Assembly: GCF_000723405.1 (NCBI RefSeq)
Contig: NZ_CCAE010000003.1
Coordinates: 1 to 64,000 of the forward strand
Direction: 5' to 3'
DNA length: 64,000 bases
Source: Hydrogenophaga intermedia
GTDB lineage: Bacteria; Pseudomonadota; Gammaproteobacteria; Burkholderiales; Burkholderiaceae_C
Within the stretch, counting starts at the first letter, position 1, and every line of letters starts with the position of its first letter. The notes under the pieces were generated by a model. The model was given only the letters and a program-made list of their open reading frames with translations, searched no databases and was not told where the DNA came from. This document shows, in pieces, positions 48,048-56,564 of this stretch. The position numbers and the translations under genes were made by a program.

Positions 48048-48746
48048 TCAGCGTGTCGCCGGGCGCAAGCGGTAGGGCTCGTCGAAGTCGATGAAATCGC
48101 GCTCCGCGAGCGCGTCGTCGATCCAGGCTTTCACGCCGGGCAGCGCGAGCACTCGATCGACATAGGCGCGCACGGGGGCGGACACGGGAAGCGCGTAGGT
48201 GCGGATGCGCGTGCACACCGGCGCGAAAAAGGCGTCGGCGATGGTGAACTGGCCGAACAGCAGACCGTCCGCGGGCTGCGCGGCGAGCAGCTCGCCCCAC
48301 ATGGACTCGAGGCGGGCCACGTCGGCCCGCAGGCCGGCCTGGTCGCGCCAGAGCAGGGCTCCCGTGTCGGGCAGCGAGGCCTCGATGTTCATGGGGCAGT
48401 GGTTGCGCAGCGCCGAAAAGCCGCTGTGCATCTCGGCGCAGACGCTGCGCGCGCGGGCGCGCTGGCGTGCATCGGCCGGCCAGAGCTGCTTGTCGGGGAA
48501 ATGTTCGGCCAGGTACTCGGCAATGGCCAGGGAGTCCCAGACCGCGAAGCCATCGTCGACCAAGGCCGGCACCTTGCCGAGGGGGTTGACGGCTTTGGCG
48601 CGCTGCTTGAACACCGAGTCCGCTTCGAAGGAGTCGAAGCGGATCAGGACCTCTTCGAAGGGGATGCCGGCCTGGCGCATGAGCACCCAGGGGCGCATGG
48701 ACCAGGACGAGTAATTCTTGTTGCCGATGAACAGTTGCAGGGGCAT
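48048..48746 (-). CDS. Glutathione S-transferase family protein
   Basis: A 232-residue GST-like protein with an N-terminal thioredoxin-fold domain ([32 protein letters not shown] with the cis-Pro, then [14 protein letters not shown]) and a helical C-terminal domain. The serine pair in NYSSWS is the likely glutathione-contact region. Substrate unknown. It lies downstream of the CsoR-type regulator gene but beyond a terminator, so it probably has its own promoter. Confidence 0.9.
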   Translation of the reverse strand: MPLQLFIGNKNYSSWSMRPWVLMRQAGIPFEEVLIRFDSFEADSVFKQRAKAVNPLGKVPALVDDGFAVWDSLAIAEYLAEHFPDKQLWPADARQRARARSVCAEMHSGFSALRNHCPMNIEASLPDTGALLWRDQAGLRADVARLESMWGELLAAQPADGLLFGQFTIADAFFAPVCTRIRTYALPVSAPVRAYVDRVLALPGVKAWIDDALAERDFIDFDEPYRLRPATR

Positions 48747-48800
48747 GGGAGGTCTCCGTGAGAAGACCGCATCCTAGGCCCGCGCGGTGCCGCGATCGAT

Positions 48801-48833
48801 GCGAAAGAAAGGCCCGATGGATGCGGGCCTTTC
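48801..48833 (-). terminator. Intrinsic terminator of the CsoR-type gene
   Basis: On the minus strand GAAAGGCCCG (48833-48824) pairs with CGGGCCTTTC (48816-48807) around a seven-base loop and is followed by the T-rich tail TTTCTTTCGC. It lies 26 bases after the stop of the regulator gene and separates it from the GST gene. Confidence 0.8.
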
Positions 48834-48858
48834 ATGAATGCTTTGGTCTGCGGATCGC

Positions 48859-49170
48859 TCAGGCGTATTTTTCGAGGATGCGCGTGGAGCGTTCCACGTC
48901 GCGCATGGCCGAACCTTCCACGGCGGATTCGGCCACGGCCTCCATCAGCGAGCAGGCCATCATGCGGTAGAAGGCCTTGTCCATGGCCTTGCGGGCGGCG
49001 GCCATCTGCTGGGCCACCTCCTCACAGGAGCGCTCGGTCTGCACCATGTCGATGAGCCCGCGGATCTGCCCCTCGATGCGCTTGAGGCGGTTGACCACGT
49101 CGCGCTGGCTCTCGTTGCGCGGCAGGCTGGCGTGGCGGGGAGTTTGCGAAAAGCCGTCGTACTGGGTCAT
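48859..49170 (-). CDS. CsoR/RcnR/FrmR family transcriptional regulator, atypical ligand residues
   Basis: A 103-residue all-helical repressor of the DUF156 family (RDVVNRLKRIEGQIRGLIDMV, then RSCEEVAQQMAAARKAM). These tetramers release DNA on binding copper, nickel, persulfide or formaldehyde. Aligned by eye with CsoR, the first ligand is Cys49, but the positions of the usual His and second Cys/His (25 and 29 residues on) are Ser74 and Ala78. An extra Cys is at 73. It may therefore not be a classic metal sensor. It has its own terminator and no co-transcribed target gene, so its regulon is elsewhere or it only controls itself. Confidence 0.88.
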   Translation of the reverse strand: MTQYDGFSQTPRHASLPRNESQRDVVNRLKRIEGQIRGLIDMVQTERSCEEVAQQMAAARKAMDKAFYRMMACSLMEAVAESAVEGSAMRDVERSTRILEKYA

Positions 49171-49225
49171 GGTCCACCTATCAGTGAAAGGTACTCATTT
49201 CGGAGGCGCGAGTGTGCCCCGAAAC

Positions 49226-49240
49226 ACCACCCCCGTACGG
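49226..49240 (-). promoter_or_regulatory. Candidate G-tract operator of the CsoR-type gene
   Basis: On the minus strand this reads as GTACGGGGGTGGTG, a G-tract bordered by TAC, the general build of CsoR/RcnR-family operators. It lies about 56 bases before the start codon. Suggested by pattern only. Confidence 0.3.
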
Positions 49241-49271
49241 TTCGGCGGGTGCGATCGTGATCAAGATCCGA

Positions 49272-50225
49272 TCAACGTCGTGCCTGCTTCCGCAAATGCA
49301 GTAGCCGGGTGCGCGCATTGCGCTCGCCCAGGTACGCCGGCGCGATGGCGTGCACGCTGGACGGCGTGATGCCCAGGCTGTCCAGGCCGGGCAGCGCGCC
49401 GCTGGCCACGTTGGGCACCGACAGCGAGGCGACGTTGTCGCGGCTCATGAGCGGTTCGCCGGGTAGCAGCTCCAGCAAGGCGGCTTGCCAGCGACCCACC
49501 GACAGTGGCAGGCTGATCACCGGGCGCTCGGCGCCGCTGAGCCGGCCCGCCAGTTGAACCAACTCGCGCAGGCTGAGCACCTCGGGCCCCGCGCATTCGA
49601 TGGTGCGGCCGATGCTGGCGCGCCCAAGCGCGTCGTCACCCAGGCAGACCGCGATCGCCTCGGCCACGTCTTCCACCCACACGGGTTGCAGGCGCGCGTC
49701 GGCGCCGGCCAGCGGCATGACGGGCGAGAACCGCTGCAGCCGCGCGAACAGGTTGAGGAAGTGGTCGCCCCGGCCGAAGATGACGCTGGGCCGCAGCAGG
49801 GTGAGCGACAGGCCCGTGGCGCGCAGCACCTCTTCGCCGCGCGCCTTGCTGCGCTGGTACATGGAGGGGGCGTCGGCGGACGCGCCCAGCGCGCTGACGT
49901 GCACCAGCCGGCAGGCCGCGTCGGCCAGGCAGGCCTCGGCGATGGACAGGGGCAGCTCCACGTGCACGCGCTCGAAAGCCTCTTCATTGCCGTGCAGGAT
50001 GGCCACGAGGTTGACCACCGCGTCCTGCCCTTCCATGAGGCGCAGCAGTTGCCGTGGGTCGTGCACGTCGGCCTGCACCACGGTCACGCGCGGCAGGGGC
50101 AGCACGGCGTTGGCCTTGGCGATCTGGCGCGTGGGCACCGTGATGTGCCAGCCGCGCCGCTGGAGCTTTTCGCAGACGTGGCGGCCGACGAAGCCGGTGC
50201 CGCCGAGCACGAGAACCTTCTTCAT
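49272..50225 (-). CDS. Complex I NDUFA9-like NAD(P)-binding protein
   Basis: A 317-residue atypical short-chain dehydrogenase of the NDUFA9 family: N-terminal Rossmann motif VLVLGGTGFVGRHVCEKL, LVHVSALGA, and a YQRSKARGEE stretch where the Tyr and Lys are spaced Y-x3-K. Bacterial members are often annotated as NADH-ubiquinone oxidoreductase-related or as nucleoside-diphosphate-sugar epimerases; their biochemical role is unclear. It is 22 bases after the lytic transglycosylase gene, so the two may form one transcript. Confidence 0.88.
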   Translation of the reverse strand: MKKVLVLGGTGFVGRHVCEKLQRRGWHITVPTRQIAKANAVLPLPRVTVVQADVHDPRQLLRLMEGQDAVVNLVAILHGNEEAFERVHVELPLSIAEACLADAACRLVHVSALGASADAPSMYQRSKARGEEVLRATGLSLTLLRPSVIFGRGDHFLNLFARLQRFSPVMPLAGADARLQPVWVEDVAEAIAVCLGDDALGRASIGRTIECAGPEVLSLRELVQLAGRLSGAERPVISLPLSVGRWQAALLELLPGEPLMSRDNVASLSVPNVASGALPGLDSLGITPSSVHAIAPAYLGERNARTRLLHLRKQARR

Positions 50226-50247
50226 GGCGCCTCCTGTTGCGTCTGGT

Positions 50248-52272
50248 TCAGGGCAGTTCGGTGTTCTCCGCCGGGGCTGCCCCGCTGCGCGGGCCCACGG
50301 TGCCCAGCCGCTGGCGCAGCGACTGCGGCGCGCCGCTCATGAGCGCCGCGTAGTTCACGGTGTTGGTCAGCACGCGCTGCACATAGTCGCGCGTTTCCTC
50401 GAAGGGGATGTTCTCGGCCCAGATTTCGCCGGGAAGTACGGGCCCGTTGCGCCAGGCTCGAGCGCGCGAAGGACCGGCGTTGTACGCCGCAGCGGCCAGC
50501 GGCAGGGAGCCCTCGAAGTCGTCGAGCGCGAACTTGAGGTAGGCGGTGCCGATCTGGATGTTGGTGTCGCGCTCGTTGATGTGGTGCGGGCGGAAGTCGC
50601 TCAGTCCGATCTTGCGCGCCGTCCAGCGCGCGGTCGCGGGCATCACCTGCATGAGGCCGGAGGCGCCCACCTGCGAGCGCGCCTCCACCACGAAGCGGCT
50701 TTCCTGGCGGATGAGGCCGTAGACGTAAGCCGGGTCGAGGCCGATGTCGCGCGTGCGCGCCACCACCTGCTCGCGATGCGGCGTGGGGAAGCGCTGCTGC
50801 ATGTCGATGGCCTCGCGCGTGCGCTGGCTGGTGTTGATGCAGCGGTCCCACAACTGTTCGCGGCAGGCCAGGTCGGCGGCGGCGAGCAGCTCGCGGTCGG
50901 GCATGCCGCCGGGCGTGTGCAGGGCCACCTGGTAGTTCCACTCGCGCACGCCCTCGCCGCGCAGGCCCAGGCGCATGGCCGCGAGCGCGCGGCGCAGGCC
51001 GGGGTTCTGCTCGGCGGCGCGGCGCTCCTCGGCCGTCAGCGGCTCGGGCGGCGTGGGCGCCACGATCGGCAGGCCCAGCGACTCCATGGCCAGCATGCCG
51101 TGGAAGTCGCGCGGCGAGGCGATGGTCTCGTAGATCTCGCGCGCCTGGGCGCGCGCCACGGCGGCGTCGGGCTCCTGCAGGGCCTCGATCGAGCGCGCGC
51201 GCCAGTAGGTCCAGCCGATCTCGCTGCGCTGCGCGGGGCTCATGGCGTAGATGGCGTCGCGCACCGCGTCCCAGCGGCCCAGGCGCAGGCCGGCGCGCGC
51301 CATCCAGGCCAGGTGGTCGTCGGTCATGAAGCGCAGTTCGCCCTTGGTGAAGTACGACAACGCTTCGGCTTGCAGGCGCTGCGCCGACCGCTTGCCTATC
51401 ACGCCCCAAAGCCAGCCGCGCTCCTCGGCCGTGAGCTGGGCGCGCCACTTGAGGCTGTCGAGCTCGTCGGCCGCCAGCACCGGGTCCTGCGAGGCCAGGC
51501 GGATGATGGCCAGCGTGACCAGTTCCTTGGTGCGGGGGCGGATGGCGGTGATCTTGTCGTCCAGGTACTTCGCGGGGTTGGCCGCGATGGCGTCCACCGT
51601 GGGCACCGAGGCGGGCTCCACCAGCCCCACGGCCTGGCTGGCCGCGCGGCTGCGGCCCACTTCCATCATGAGTCGAGCGCGCAGCCAGGCCACGGCGGGC
51701 CGCAGGTGGCCGCTGGCCAGCAGGGCTTGGGCGGCCGTGGCGCAGCCGTCGTCCACGTCGCGCTGCGCCAGCCAGAGTTCGCGCACGCGTTCGGCCGCCA
51801 CTTCGGGCGGCAGTCGGCTGCCGGCGGCGTCCAGCATCACCGTGTAGCAGGTGACCTGGCGGTCGTCGTTCATGCGGAACAGCGGACGCTCAACCTCGAA
51901 GCGCGCCCAGTCGCGGTTCTTGCCGAGTTGCAGCAGCCAATCGTTGCGCAGGCGGTCTTCCCAATAGGTGCCGGCCATCGCGTCCAGCGCGGCGCGGATC
52001 TCGGTGGCGGGCGCCGTGTCCAGGCGCGCGCGCATCTCCCAGTAGCGGGCCAATGGCTCCAGCACGTGGCCGCGCGCGGTGGGCAGCAGGCGGGAGAGTT
52101 CGCTGGCCTGGCCGCGCCGGGCGGCCTCGCTCATGGACAGCAGGGTCTGGTCGGACGCGGCGGTCTGCGCCCACGCCAGGGAAGGCAGCAGCAGCGCCGC
52201 CATAATGAGCCGCGCCCCTTGAACGGGGCGGGCCGCGAAACGCGCCATCCAGCGCCTGCGAAATCCCTGCAT
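50248..52272 (-). CDS. slt: Soluble lytic murein transglycosylase (Slt70-like)
   Basis: A 674-residue periplasmic muramidase that cleaves glycan strands with formation of 1,6-anhydro ends. It has a signal peptide (about 1-36, ending AWA), a long superhelical alpha domain (about 45-480) and a C-terminal SLT catalytic domain (about 505-640) with catalytic Glu in YGLIRQESRF, GLMQVMPATA and AAAAYNAGP. The ATG at 52272 opens the signal peptide. It diverges from the cyclo-ligase gene with a 27-base gap. Confidence 0.95.
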   Translation of the reverse strand: MQGFRRRWMARFAARPVQGARLIMAALLLPSLAWAQTAASDQTLLSMSEAARRGQASELSRLLPTARGHVLEPLARYWEMRARLDTAPATEIRAALDAMAGTYWEDRLRNDWLLQLGKNRDWARFEVERPLFRMNDDRQVTCYTVMLDAAGSRLPPEVAAERVRELWLAQRDVDDGCATAAQALLASGHLRPAVAWLRARLMMEVGRSRAASQAVGLVEPASVPTVDAIAANPAKYLDDKITAIRPRTKELVTLAIIRLASQDPVLAADELDSLKWRAQLTAEERGWLWGVIGKRSAQRLQAEALSYFTKGELRFMTDDHLAWMARAGLRLGRWDAVRDAIYAMSPAQRSEIGWTYWRARSIEALQEPDAAVARAQAREIYETIASPRDFHGMLAMESLGLPIVAPTPPEPLTAEERRAAEQNPGLRRALAAMRLGLRGEGVREWNYQVALHTPGGMPDRELLAAADLACREQLWDRCINTSQRTREAIDMQQRFPTPHREQVVARTRDIGLDPAYVYGLIRQESRFVVEARSQVGASGLMQVMPATARWTARKIGLSDFRPHHINERDTNIQIGTAYLKFALDDFEGSLPLAAAAYNAGPSRARAWRNGPVLPGEIWAENIPFEETRDYVQRVLTNTVNYAALMSGAPQSLRQRLGTVGPRSGAAPAENTELP

Positions 52273-52299
52273 ATCGACCTTCGTGACGTACAGCCGATT

Positions 52300-52950
52300 A
52301 TGGACAGCAACGACGGCCAGAGTTCCCCTCCACCCGCGAACAAGACGGCCGGCGGCACGCCCGGCGAACAGAAGGCGCAGTGGCGCAAGTCGCTGGTAGA
52401 CAAGCGCCAGCGGCTCGGCGATCGGCTCTGGCGCAATGACCAGTTGCAGCGCGTGATGCGCGTGTGGCTGGTCAACCGGCCCGACACCGTCATCGGCGCC
52501 TACTGGCCCATCAAGGGCGAGTTCGACCCGCTGCCCGCGCTGTTCCGCTGGCAGGAGGCGGGGCTGGAGGAGGACGCGCAGGGCCAGCAGCGCCACCGCC
52601 GCATTGGCCTGCCGGTGGTCAACAAGATCGACAAGACCCTGACTTTCTACACATGGTACCCGGGCTGCCCGATGGAAGAGGACGCCTACGGCATCCCGAA
52701 ACCGAAAGACACCGAGATCGTGCAGCCCACGCTGATCTTCGTGCCTTGCGTGGGCTATGGGCCCGGTGGTTATCGACTGGGTTACGGCGGCGGCTTCTAC
52801 GACCGCACCCTGGCCACGCTGCAGCCCAAGCCCTTCACCGTCGGCCTGGGCTACGACTTCGCCTTCCTGCCCATGCTGCGGCCCGAGCCGCACGACGTGC
52901 CGCTGGACGCGGTGCTGTGCGACAAAGGGGTCGCCTGGCCCGTGGCGTGA
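52300..52950 (+). CDS. 5-formyltetrahydrofolate cyclo-ligase
   Basis: Converts 5-formyl-THF to 5,10-methenyl-THF with ATP, recycling the storage form of folate. The 216-residue protein has the N-terminal basic KAQWRKSLVDKRQR, the substrate loop AYWPIKGEFDP and the ATP motif GYGPGGYRLGYGGGFYDR, which fixes the family. The start at 52300 is favoured because the divergent slt gene begins 28 bases away. In many proteobacteria the 6S RNA gene precedes this gene; there is no space for it here. Confidence 0.94.
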   Translation: MDSNDGQSSPPPANKTAGGTPGEQKAQWRKSLVDKRQRLGDRLWRNDQLQRVMRVWLVNRPDTVIGAYWPIKGEFDPLPALFRWQEAGLEEDAQGQQRHRRIGLPVVNKIDKTLTFYTWYPGCPMEEDAYGIPKPKDTEIVQPTLIFVPCVGYGPGGYRLGYGGGFYDRTLATLQPKPFTVGLGYDFAFLPMLRPEPHDVPLDAVLCDKGVAWPVA

Positions 52951-52956
52951 TTTGTT

Positions 52957-53865
52957 TCAGGGGTGCTCCGCGCTGGCGTGCACCTCGCTGATGCGTCGCT
53001 CGCGCCGGATCAGGTAGAGCCCGCTGCCCACCACGATGGCCGCGCCCAGCCAGGTGTGCGGGCCCGGCAGGGCCTGCCAGATCAGCCAGTCCAGTCCCAG
53101 CCCCCAGGCGAGCGCGCTGTACTCGAACGGCGCCACGATGGAGGCTTGCCCGTGGCGGAAGGCCTCGGTGATGGCGAGCTGGCCGCAGAAGCCAGTGATG
53201 GCCAGCGCCAGCAGCAGCGGCAGGTCGGCACGCGCGATGGGCAGCCAGTTCGGCAGCGCCAGCAGGCCCGCGCCCACGGCCATGGACAACATCATGGTGA
53301 GGATCAGCGACTCGCTCGTGTCCGTGCGGCTGGCCAGGCGGCCCGCCACGGCGGCCACGGCGTAGCACAGCGCCGCGCCCAGGATGGCCAGGCCACCCGC
53401 CGTGACCAGGCCGGTCTGCAGGTCCGCGCCGCTGGGGCGCAGGGCGATGAGGATCCCCAGAAAGCCCACCGCAATGGCCCACCAGTGCGCGGCCGGCACG
53501 CGCTCCTTGAGCACCGGTACCGACAGCGCCGTGATCAGCAGCGGCGCGATGAAGAACAGCGTGTACGCGGCCGACAGCGGCAGGGTGCGCACGCCCATGG
53601 TGAACAGCGTGAGCATGACGATGCCCAGCACGCCGCGCAGCGCGTGCAGCGGCCATCGCGCGCGCAGCACCGTGTGCCAGGTGCCGCGCCAGGCGATGTA
53701 GACCAGCACCAGCGGCAGCGCGGTGAGGCCGCGCAGCGCGGCGATCTGCAACGCCGGGTAGCGCGCCGCCAGCGTCTTGAGCACCGCGTCCATGAGCGCG
53801 AAGAAGCCTACGGCGATGAGCATGGCGACGATGCTGCGCAGGTTGCCTTTGCTGAGTGAGGACAT
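52957..53865 (-). CDS. DMT superfamily (EamA) transporter
   Basis: A 302-residue inner-membrane protein with ten predicted helices in two EamA repeats, typical of drug/metabolite exporters. Start MSSLSKGNLRSIVAMLIAVG; conserved parts are the LRGLTALPLVLVYIAW region and the second-repeat APFEYSALAWGLGLDWLIW. Substrate is unknown. It begins seven bases after the stop of the LysR gene on the same strand, so the regulator and transporter are likely co-transcribed. Confidence 0.9.
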   Translation of the reverse strand: MSSLSKGNLRSIVAMLIAVGFFALMDAVLKTLAARYPALQIAALRGLTALPLVLVYIAWRGTWHTVLRARWPLHALRGVLGIVMLTLFTMGVRTLPLSAAYTLFFIAPLLITALSVPVLKERVPAAHWWAIAVGFLGILIALRPSGADLQTGLVTAGGLAILGAALCYAVAAVAGRLASRTDTSESLILTMMLSMAVGAGLLALPNWLPIARADLPLLLALAITGFCGQLAITEAFRHGQASIVAPFEYSALAWGLGLDWLIWQALPGPHTWLGAAIVVGSGLYLIRRERRISEVHASAEHP

Positions 53866-53872
53866 GTGTGGG

Positions 53873-54898
53873 TCAGTCAATCTGATCGACGGTGTCGGGA
53901 TCCGGCACGTCGCCAATGGCCTCGCGTGTGGCGGCGGCCTGGCCCAGCAGCCAGTCGGCGAAGGCCTTCACCTCGGGCCGGTGCTCGCTGCGGGGCGCCA
54001 TCACCAGCCAGTACACCAGCGGGGAGTCGATGCGCGCGTGCGGCAGCGGCTCGACCAGCGCGCCGCTGGCGAGGTTTTCCGCCACCAGCGGCAGGCGCGC
54101 CAGCGCCACGCCCTGGCCGATGACGGCGGCCTGCACGATCTGCTGCGCGTAGTTGAAGTACAGCCAGCGCTGCGGGTTCAGGCGCGGCTTGCTGCTGGCC
54201 GCCTTGCGCCCGCGCGGCGCGGGCTCGGGGCCCGCGAAATGGTCCAGCCAGCGCTGCCATGTGAGCCACTCCAGGTGGCGCGTGCGGTGCGCGTCACCCG
54301 CTTCGATGAGCGAGCAACTCGCCAGGTCTTCGATGCGGCGGATGGGGTGGCTTTGCAGCAGCCAGGGGCTGGCCACGGGCGTGAGTTTTTCACCGAAGAG
54401 GCGGACCGCGCCCGGAGGCACGGCCTGCGGCACGGCGTAGCGCAAGGCCATGTCCACGTCGGCCGTGGCCAGGTCCACCGCCGAGTCGGTGGCGTCGATG
54501 CGGATGTCGATGTCGGGGTGGTCGCGCTGGAAGGCCTCCAGGCGCGGGATCAGCCACATCGACGCGAACGACGCCCAGGTGGTGATGGCCACGCTCTTGC
54601 GCCCCGCGCTCTGGCGGATCTGGCGCACCGTGTTGTCCACGCGCTCCAGCGCCGTGCCGGCGGCGCGCAGCAGCATGGAACCCGCGCTGGTGAGCTCCAC
54701 CGCGCGCGTGTGGCGCAGGAACAGCGAGGCGCCCACCTCGTCCTCCAGCGACTGGATCTGTCGGCTCACCGCACTTTGCGTGAGCGACAGCTCCTCGGCC
54801 GCGGCGCGGAAATTCAGGTGCCGCGCCACCGCCTCGAAGGCGCGCAGGTGGCCCATGCCGATGGGCCGGGTGCGGGGGTGGCGGGGTGTCAGGCTCAT
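53873..54898 (-). CDS. LysR family transcriptional regulator
   Basis: A 341-residue LysR-type regulator with an N-terminal winged helix (LRAFEAVARHLNFRAAAEEL, LTQSAVSRQIQSLEDEVGA) and a periplasmic-binding-like effector domain. It is of the GcvA-like group by overall features. A Lys/Arg-rich insertion (GRKAASSKPRLNP) lies in the effector domain. It diverges from a DUF2917 gene, a pairing I recall as common in Burkholderiales, and precedes a DMT transporter. Target and ligand are unknown. Confidence 0.92.
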   Translation of the reverse strand: MSLTPRHPRTRPIGMGHLRAFEAVARHLNFRAAAEELSLTQSAVSRQIQSLEDEVGASLFLRHTRAVELTSAGSMLLRAAGTALERVDNTVRQIRQSAGRKSVAITTWASFASMWLIPRLEAFQRDHPDIDIRIDATDSAVDLATADVDMALRYAVPQAVPPGAVRLFGEKLTPVASPWLLQSHPIRRIEDLASCSLIEAGDAHRTRHLEWLTWQRWLDHFAGPEPAPRGRKAASSKPRLNPQRWLYFNYAQQIVQAAVIGQGVALARLPLVAENLASGALVEPLPHARIDSPLVYWLVMAPRSEHRPEVKAFADWLLGQAAATREAIGDVPDPDTVDQID

Positions 54899-55012
54899 GA
54901 CGATTGATGCGGTGGGCGAATCAATAGCTTAGCCGGCTTTCATTGGACGTGTTGCGCGCCAGGCCCGACGATGACATCCGCGCCACTACCCCCTGGTGCA
55001 TGGAGAAACCCC

Positions 55013-55474
55013 ATGGAAACCCGTTCCGATTCGGCATCAACCTCCTCGCGTCGCGGCTTCGTCGTCGGCGCCCACCGGGCCATCAGCCTGCGTCCCGCCG
55101 AAGACAGCCGCCTCATCGTCACCACCGGCCGCGCCTGGGTCACCCTCAACCTGCCGCACCAGCCCGACGGCCTGGGCGACCACGTGCTGGGCACCGGCGA
55201 ATCGCTGTTCGTGCCGGCCGGCGCCCACCTGGTGATGGAGCCCTGGATCCGCGGCGAGGCGCTGCGTTTCGACTGGAGCGTCATCCCGCAGGCCGAGGCG
55301 AGCCCGCAGCGCTTCTCGCGCGAGGTGGTCGCGCCATCGCGCGAACTCGCCACCGCGCTGGGCCAGGCCATGCTGGCCTTCGGGCGCCTGTTGCGCGGCG
55401 TGCTCGGCTACACCGAGTTTCTCGTCGCCGGCCGCGGCCGCGTGCTCTCGCGCTTCGAATCAAACCCGCCTTGA
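55013..55474 (+). CDS. DUF2917 domain protein
   Basis: A 153-residue protein with a cupin-like DUF2917 domain (about 20-90: LIVTTGRAWVTLN, GESLFVPAGAHLVMEPW). A predicted helical C-terminal part follows. No signal peptide. The domain is of unknown function. It is transcribed away from the LysR gene and is probably its regulatory target. Its last 15 bases overlap the 3' end of the convergent TfoX gene. The start 55013 is chosen over 54971, which adds non-conserved residues. Confidence 0.82.
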   Translation: METRSDSASTSSRRGFVVGAHRAISLRPAEDSRLIVTTGRAWVTLNLPHQPDGLGDHVLGTGESLFVPAGAHLVMEPWIRGEALRFDWSVIPQAEASPQRFSREVVAPSRELATALGQAMLAFGRLLRGVLGYTEFLVAGRGRVLSRFESNPP

Positions 55475-55834
55475 GGTTTTCTTCGGGGCCTTCTTGCGCG
55501 GCGCGCGCGCGGCCACCGCGGCCTGCAGCGCCAGCCGCGCCCAGGGCTGCATGAGCGCGGGCGACTCCATCGCCTCCTCGGGCGCCGTGAAGTAGTTCAG
55601 GCGCATCGCCTTGCCCTTGGCCTCGTAGATGAAGGGGCGGCAACCCGCCATCAGCCACTGCGGTTCGGTCTCGGCATTGGCCTTCAGGTACAGCGTGTTC
55701 CAGGCGATCAGCCCCAGGTTCATGCCGTCCACCGACAGCCCCCAGCCCCCGAACATGCGCCGCGCCACCACGTGGCCCAGCGGCGACAGCAGTTCGCAGG
55801 CGTGTTCGACGAGGGGATCGGGGGCGGTGGGCAT
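55460..55834 (-). CDS. TfoX N-terminal domain protein
   Basis: A 124-residue protein of the TfoX_N/YjhX-like family: MPTAPDPLVEHACELLSPLG, RRMFGGWGLSVDGMNLGLI and a central KGKAMRLNYFTAPEEAME, followed by a basic C-terminal tail (APRKKAPKKTSRR). It lacks the second TfoX domain of the competence regulator Sxy/TfoX, so a competence role should not be assumed. The tail is encoded in the overlap with the DUF2917 gene. Confidence 0.83.
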   Translation of the reverse strand: MPTAPDPLVEHACELLSPLGHVVARRMFGGWGLSVDGMNLGLIAWNTLYLKANAETEPQWLMAGCRPFIYEAKGKAMRLNYFTAPEEAMESPALMQPWARLALQAAVAARAPRKKAPKKTSRRV

Positions 55835-55856
55835 GGGCGGATGAGAAGGTGGGAGG

Positions 55857-55862
55857 CAGAAT
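55857..55862 (+). promoter_or_regulatory. -10-like box of a probable leaderless transcript (TetR gene)
   Basis: CAGAAT ends six bases before the ATG at 55869. No ribosome-binding site is visible in the remaining six bases. Confidence 0.45.
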
Positions 55863-55868
55863 CCTCGC

Positions 55869-56480
55869 ATGGCCCGACCGAAGTCCGCTACCCATGACCT
55901 CAAACGCGACGAGATCCTCGACGTCGCCGCCCAGTGCTTCGCCCGCCAGAGCTTCCCGGCCGCGAGCATGAACGACATCGCCAAGGCCTGCGGTACCAGC
56001 AAGGCGCGGCTGTACCACTACTACGAGAGCAAGGAAGCGATCCTGTTCGACCTGCTGGACCGCTACACCCAGCGCCTGCTCGCCCTCATCGGCGAGGCCG
56101 AAGGCCGGGCCCAGCGCAAGAACCTGTCGGAACGCGACGCCCTGAGCGAACTGGTGCGCGCCTTCCTGGCCGAATACGAAACCAGCGCCACGCGCCACGC
56201 GGCCCTGGTGTCAGACACCAAGTTCCTCGGCCCCGCGCAGCGCGAGCAGGTGGTCAACCGCCAGCGCGACGTGGTGGCCGCCTTCACCCGCTTCATCAAG
56301 CGCGCCTACCCCGAGCGCGTGACCCCCACCAACCAGGCCGCGCTGACCATGATGCTGTTCGGCATGATCAACTGGACCTTCATCTGGCTGCGCCCCGGTG
56401 GCCCCATGAGCTACGCCGGCTTCGCCGAAGAGGTGGTGGCGGTGCTGGAGGGCGGCCTGGCCGGCCGTCGGCCCGAGTGA
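55869..56480 (+). CDS. TetR/AcrR family transcriptional regulator
   Basis: A 203-residue TetR-type repressor with an N-terminal helix-turn-helix (RDEILDVAAQCFARQSFPAASMNDIAKACGTS broken by a turn, then KARLYHYYESKEAILF) and a helical ligand-binding C-terminal domain. Several Burkholderiales homologues regulate fatty acid or aromatic acyl-CoA breakdown. It lies 84 bases before a metallo-beta-lactamase-fold gene on the same strand, and the gap has a small dyad that may be its operator. Confidence 0.92.
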   Translation: MARPKSATHDLKRDEILDVAAQCFARQSFPAASMNDIAKACGTSKARLYHYYESKEAILFDLLDRYTQRLLALIGEAEGRAQRKNLSERDALSELVRAFLAEYETSATRHAALVSDTKFLGPAQREQVVNRQRDVVAAFTRFIKRAYPERVTPTNQAALTMMLFGMINWTFIWLRPGGPMSYAGFAEEVVAVLEGGLAGRRPE

Positions 56481-56510
56481 GATGAAGGGGATTTCAGGCG
56501 TTTACCTATA

Positions 56511-56528
56511 TGAAACGAATTTCGATTA
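56511..56528. promoter_or_regulatory. Weak dyad between TetR and MBL genes
   Basis: CGAA-T-TTCG (56516-56524) sits in an AT-rich stretch of an otherwise GC-rich window and just ahead of the metallo-beta-lactamase gene. It is a plausible operator or promoter region for the TetR protein, by position only. Confidence 0.25.
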
Positions 56529-56564
56529 GTTAAAATTCCAGCTTCCCCACCGGAGACAGACCCC

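Noticed and set aside
52273..52299. 6S RNA gene next to 5-formyl-THF cyclo-ligase
   Set aside because: The gene often lies there in proteobacteria, but the gap to the divergent slt gene is only 27 bases and no 6S-like structure is seen downstream.
49600..52299. Long plus-strand open frame running through the NDUFA9-like and slt genes into the cyclo-ligase
   Set aside because: The part before 52300 is antisense to two well-supported genes and reads as Arg/Ala/Ser-rich shadow sequence with no domain; only the cyclo-ligase part is real.
55460..55834. TfoX protein as a natural-competence regulator
   Set aside because: Only the N-terminal TfoX domain is present and there are no competence genes nearby, so the name does not support the function.
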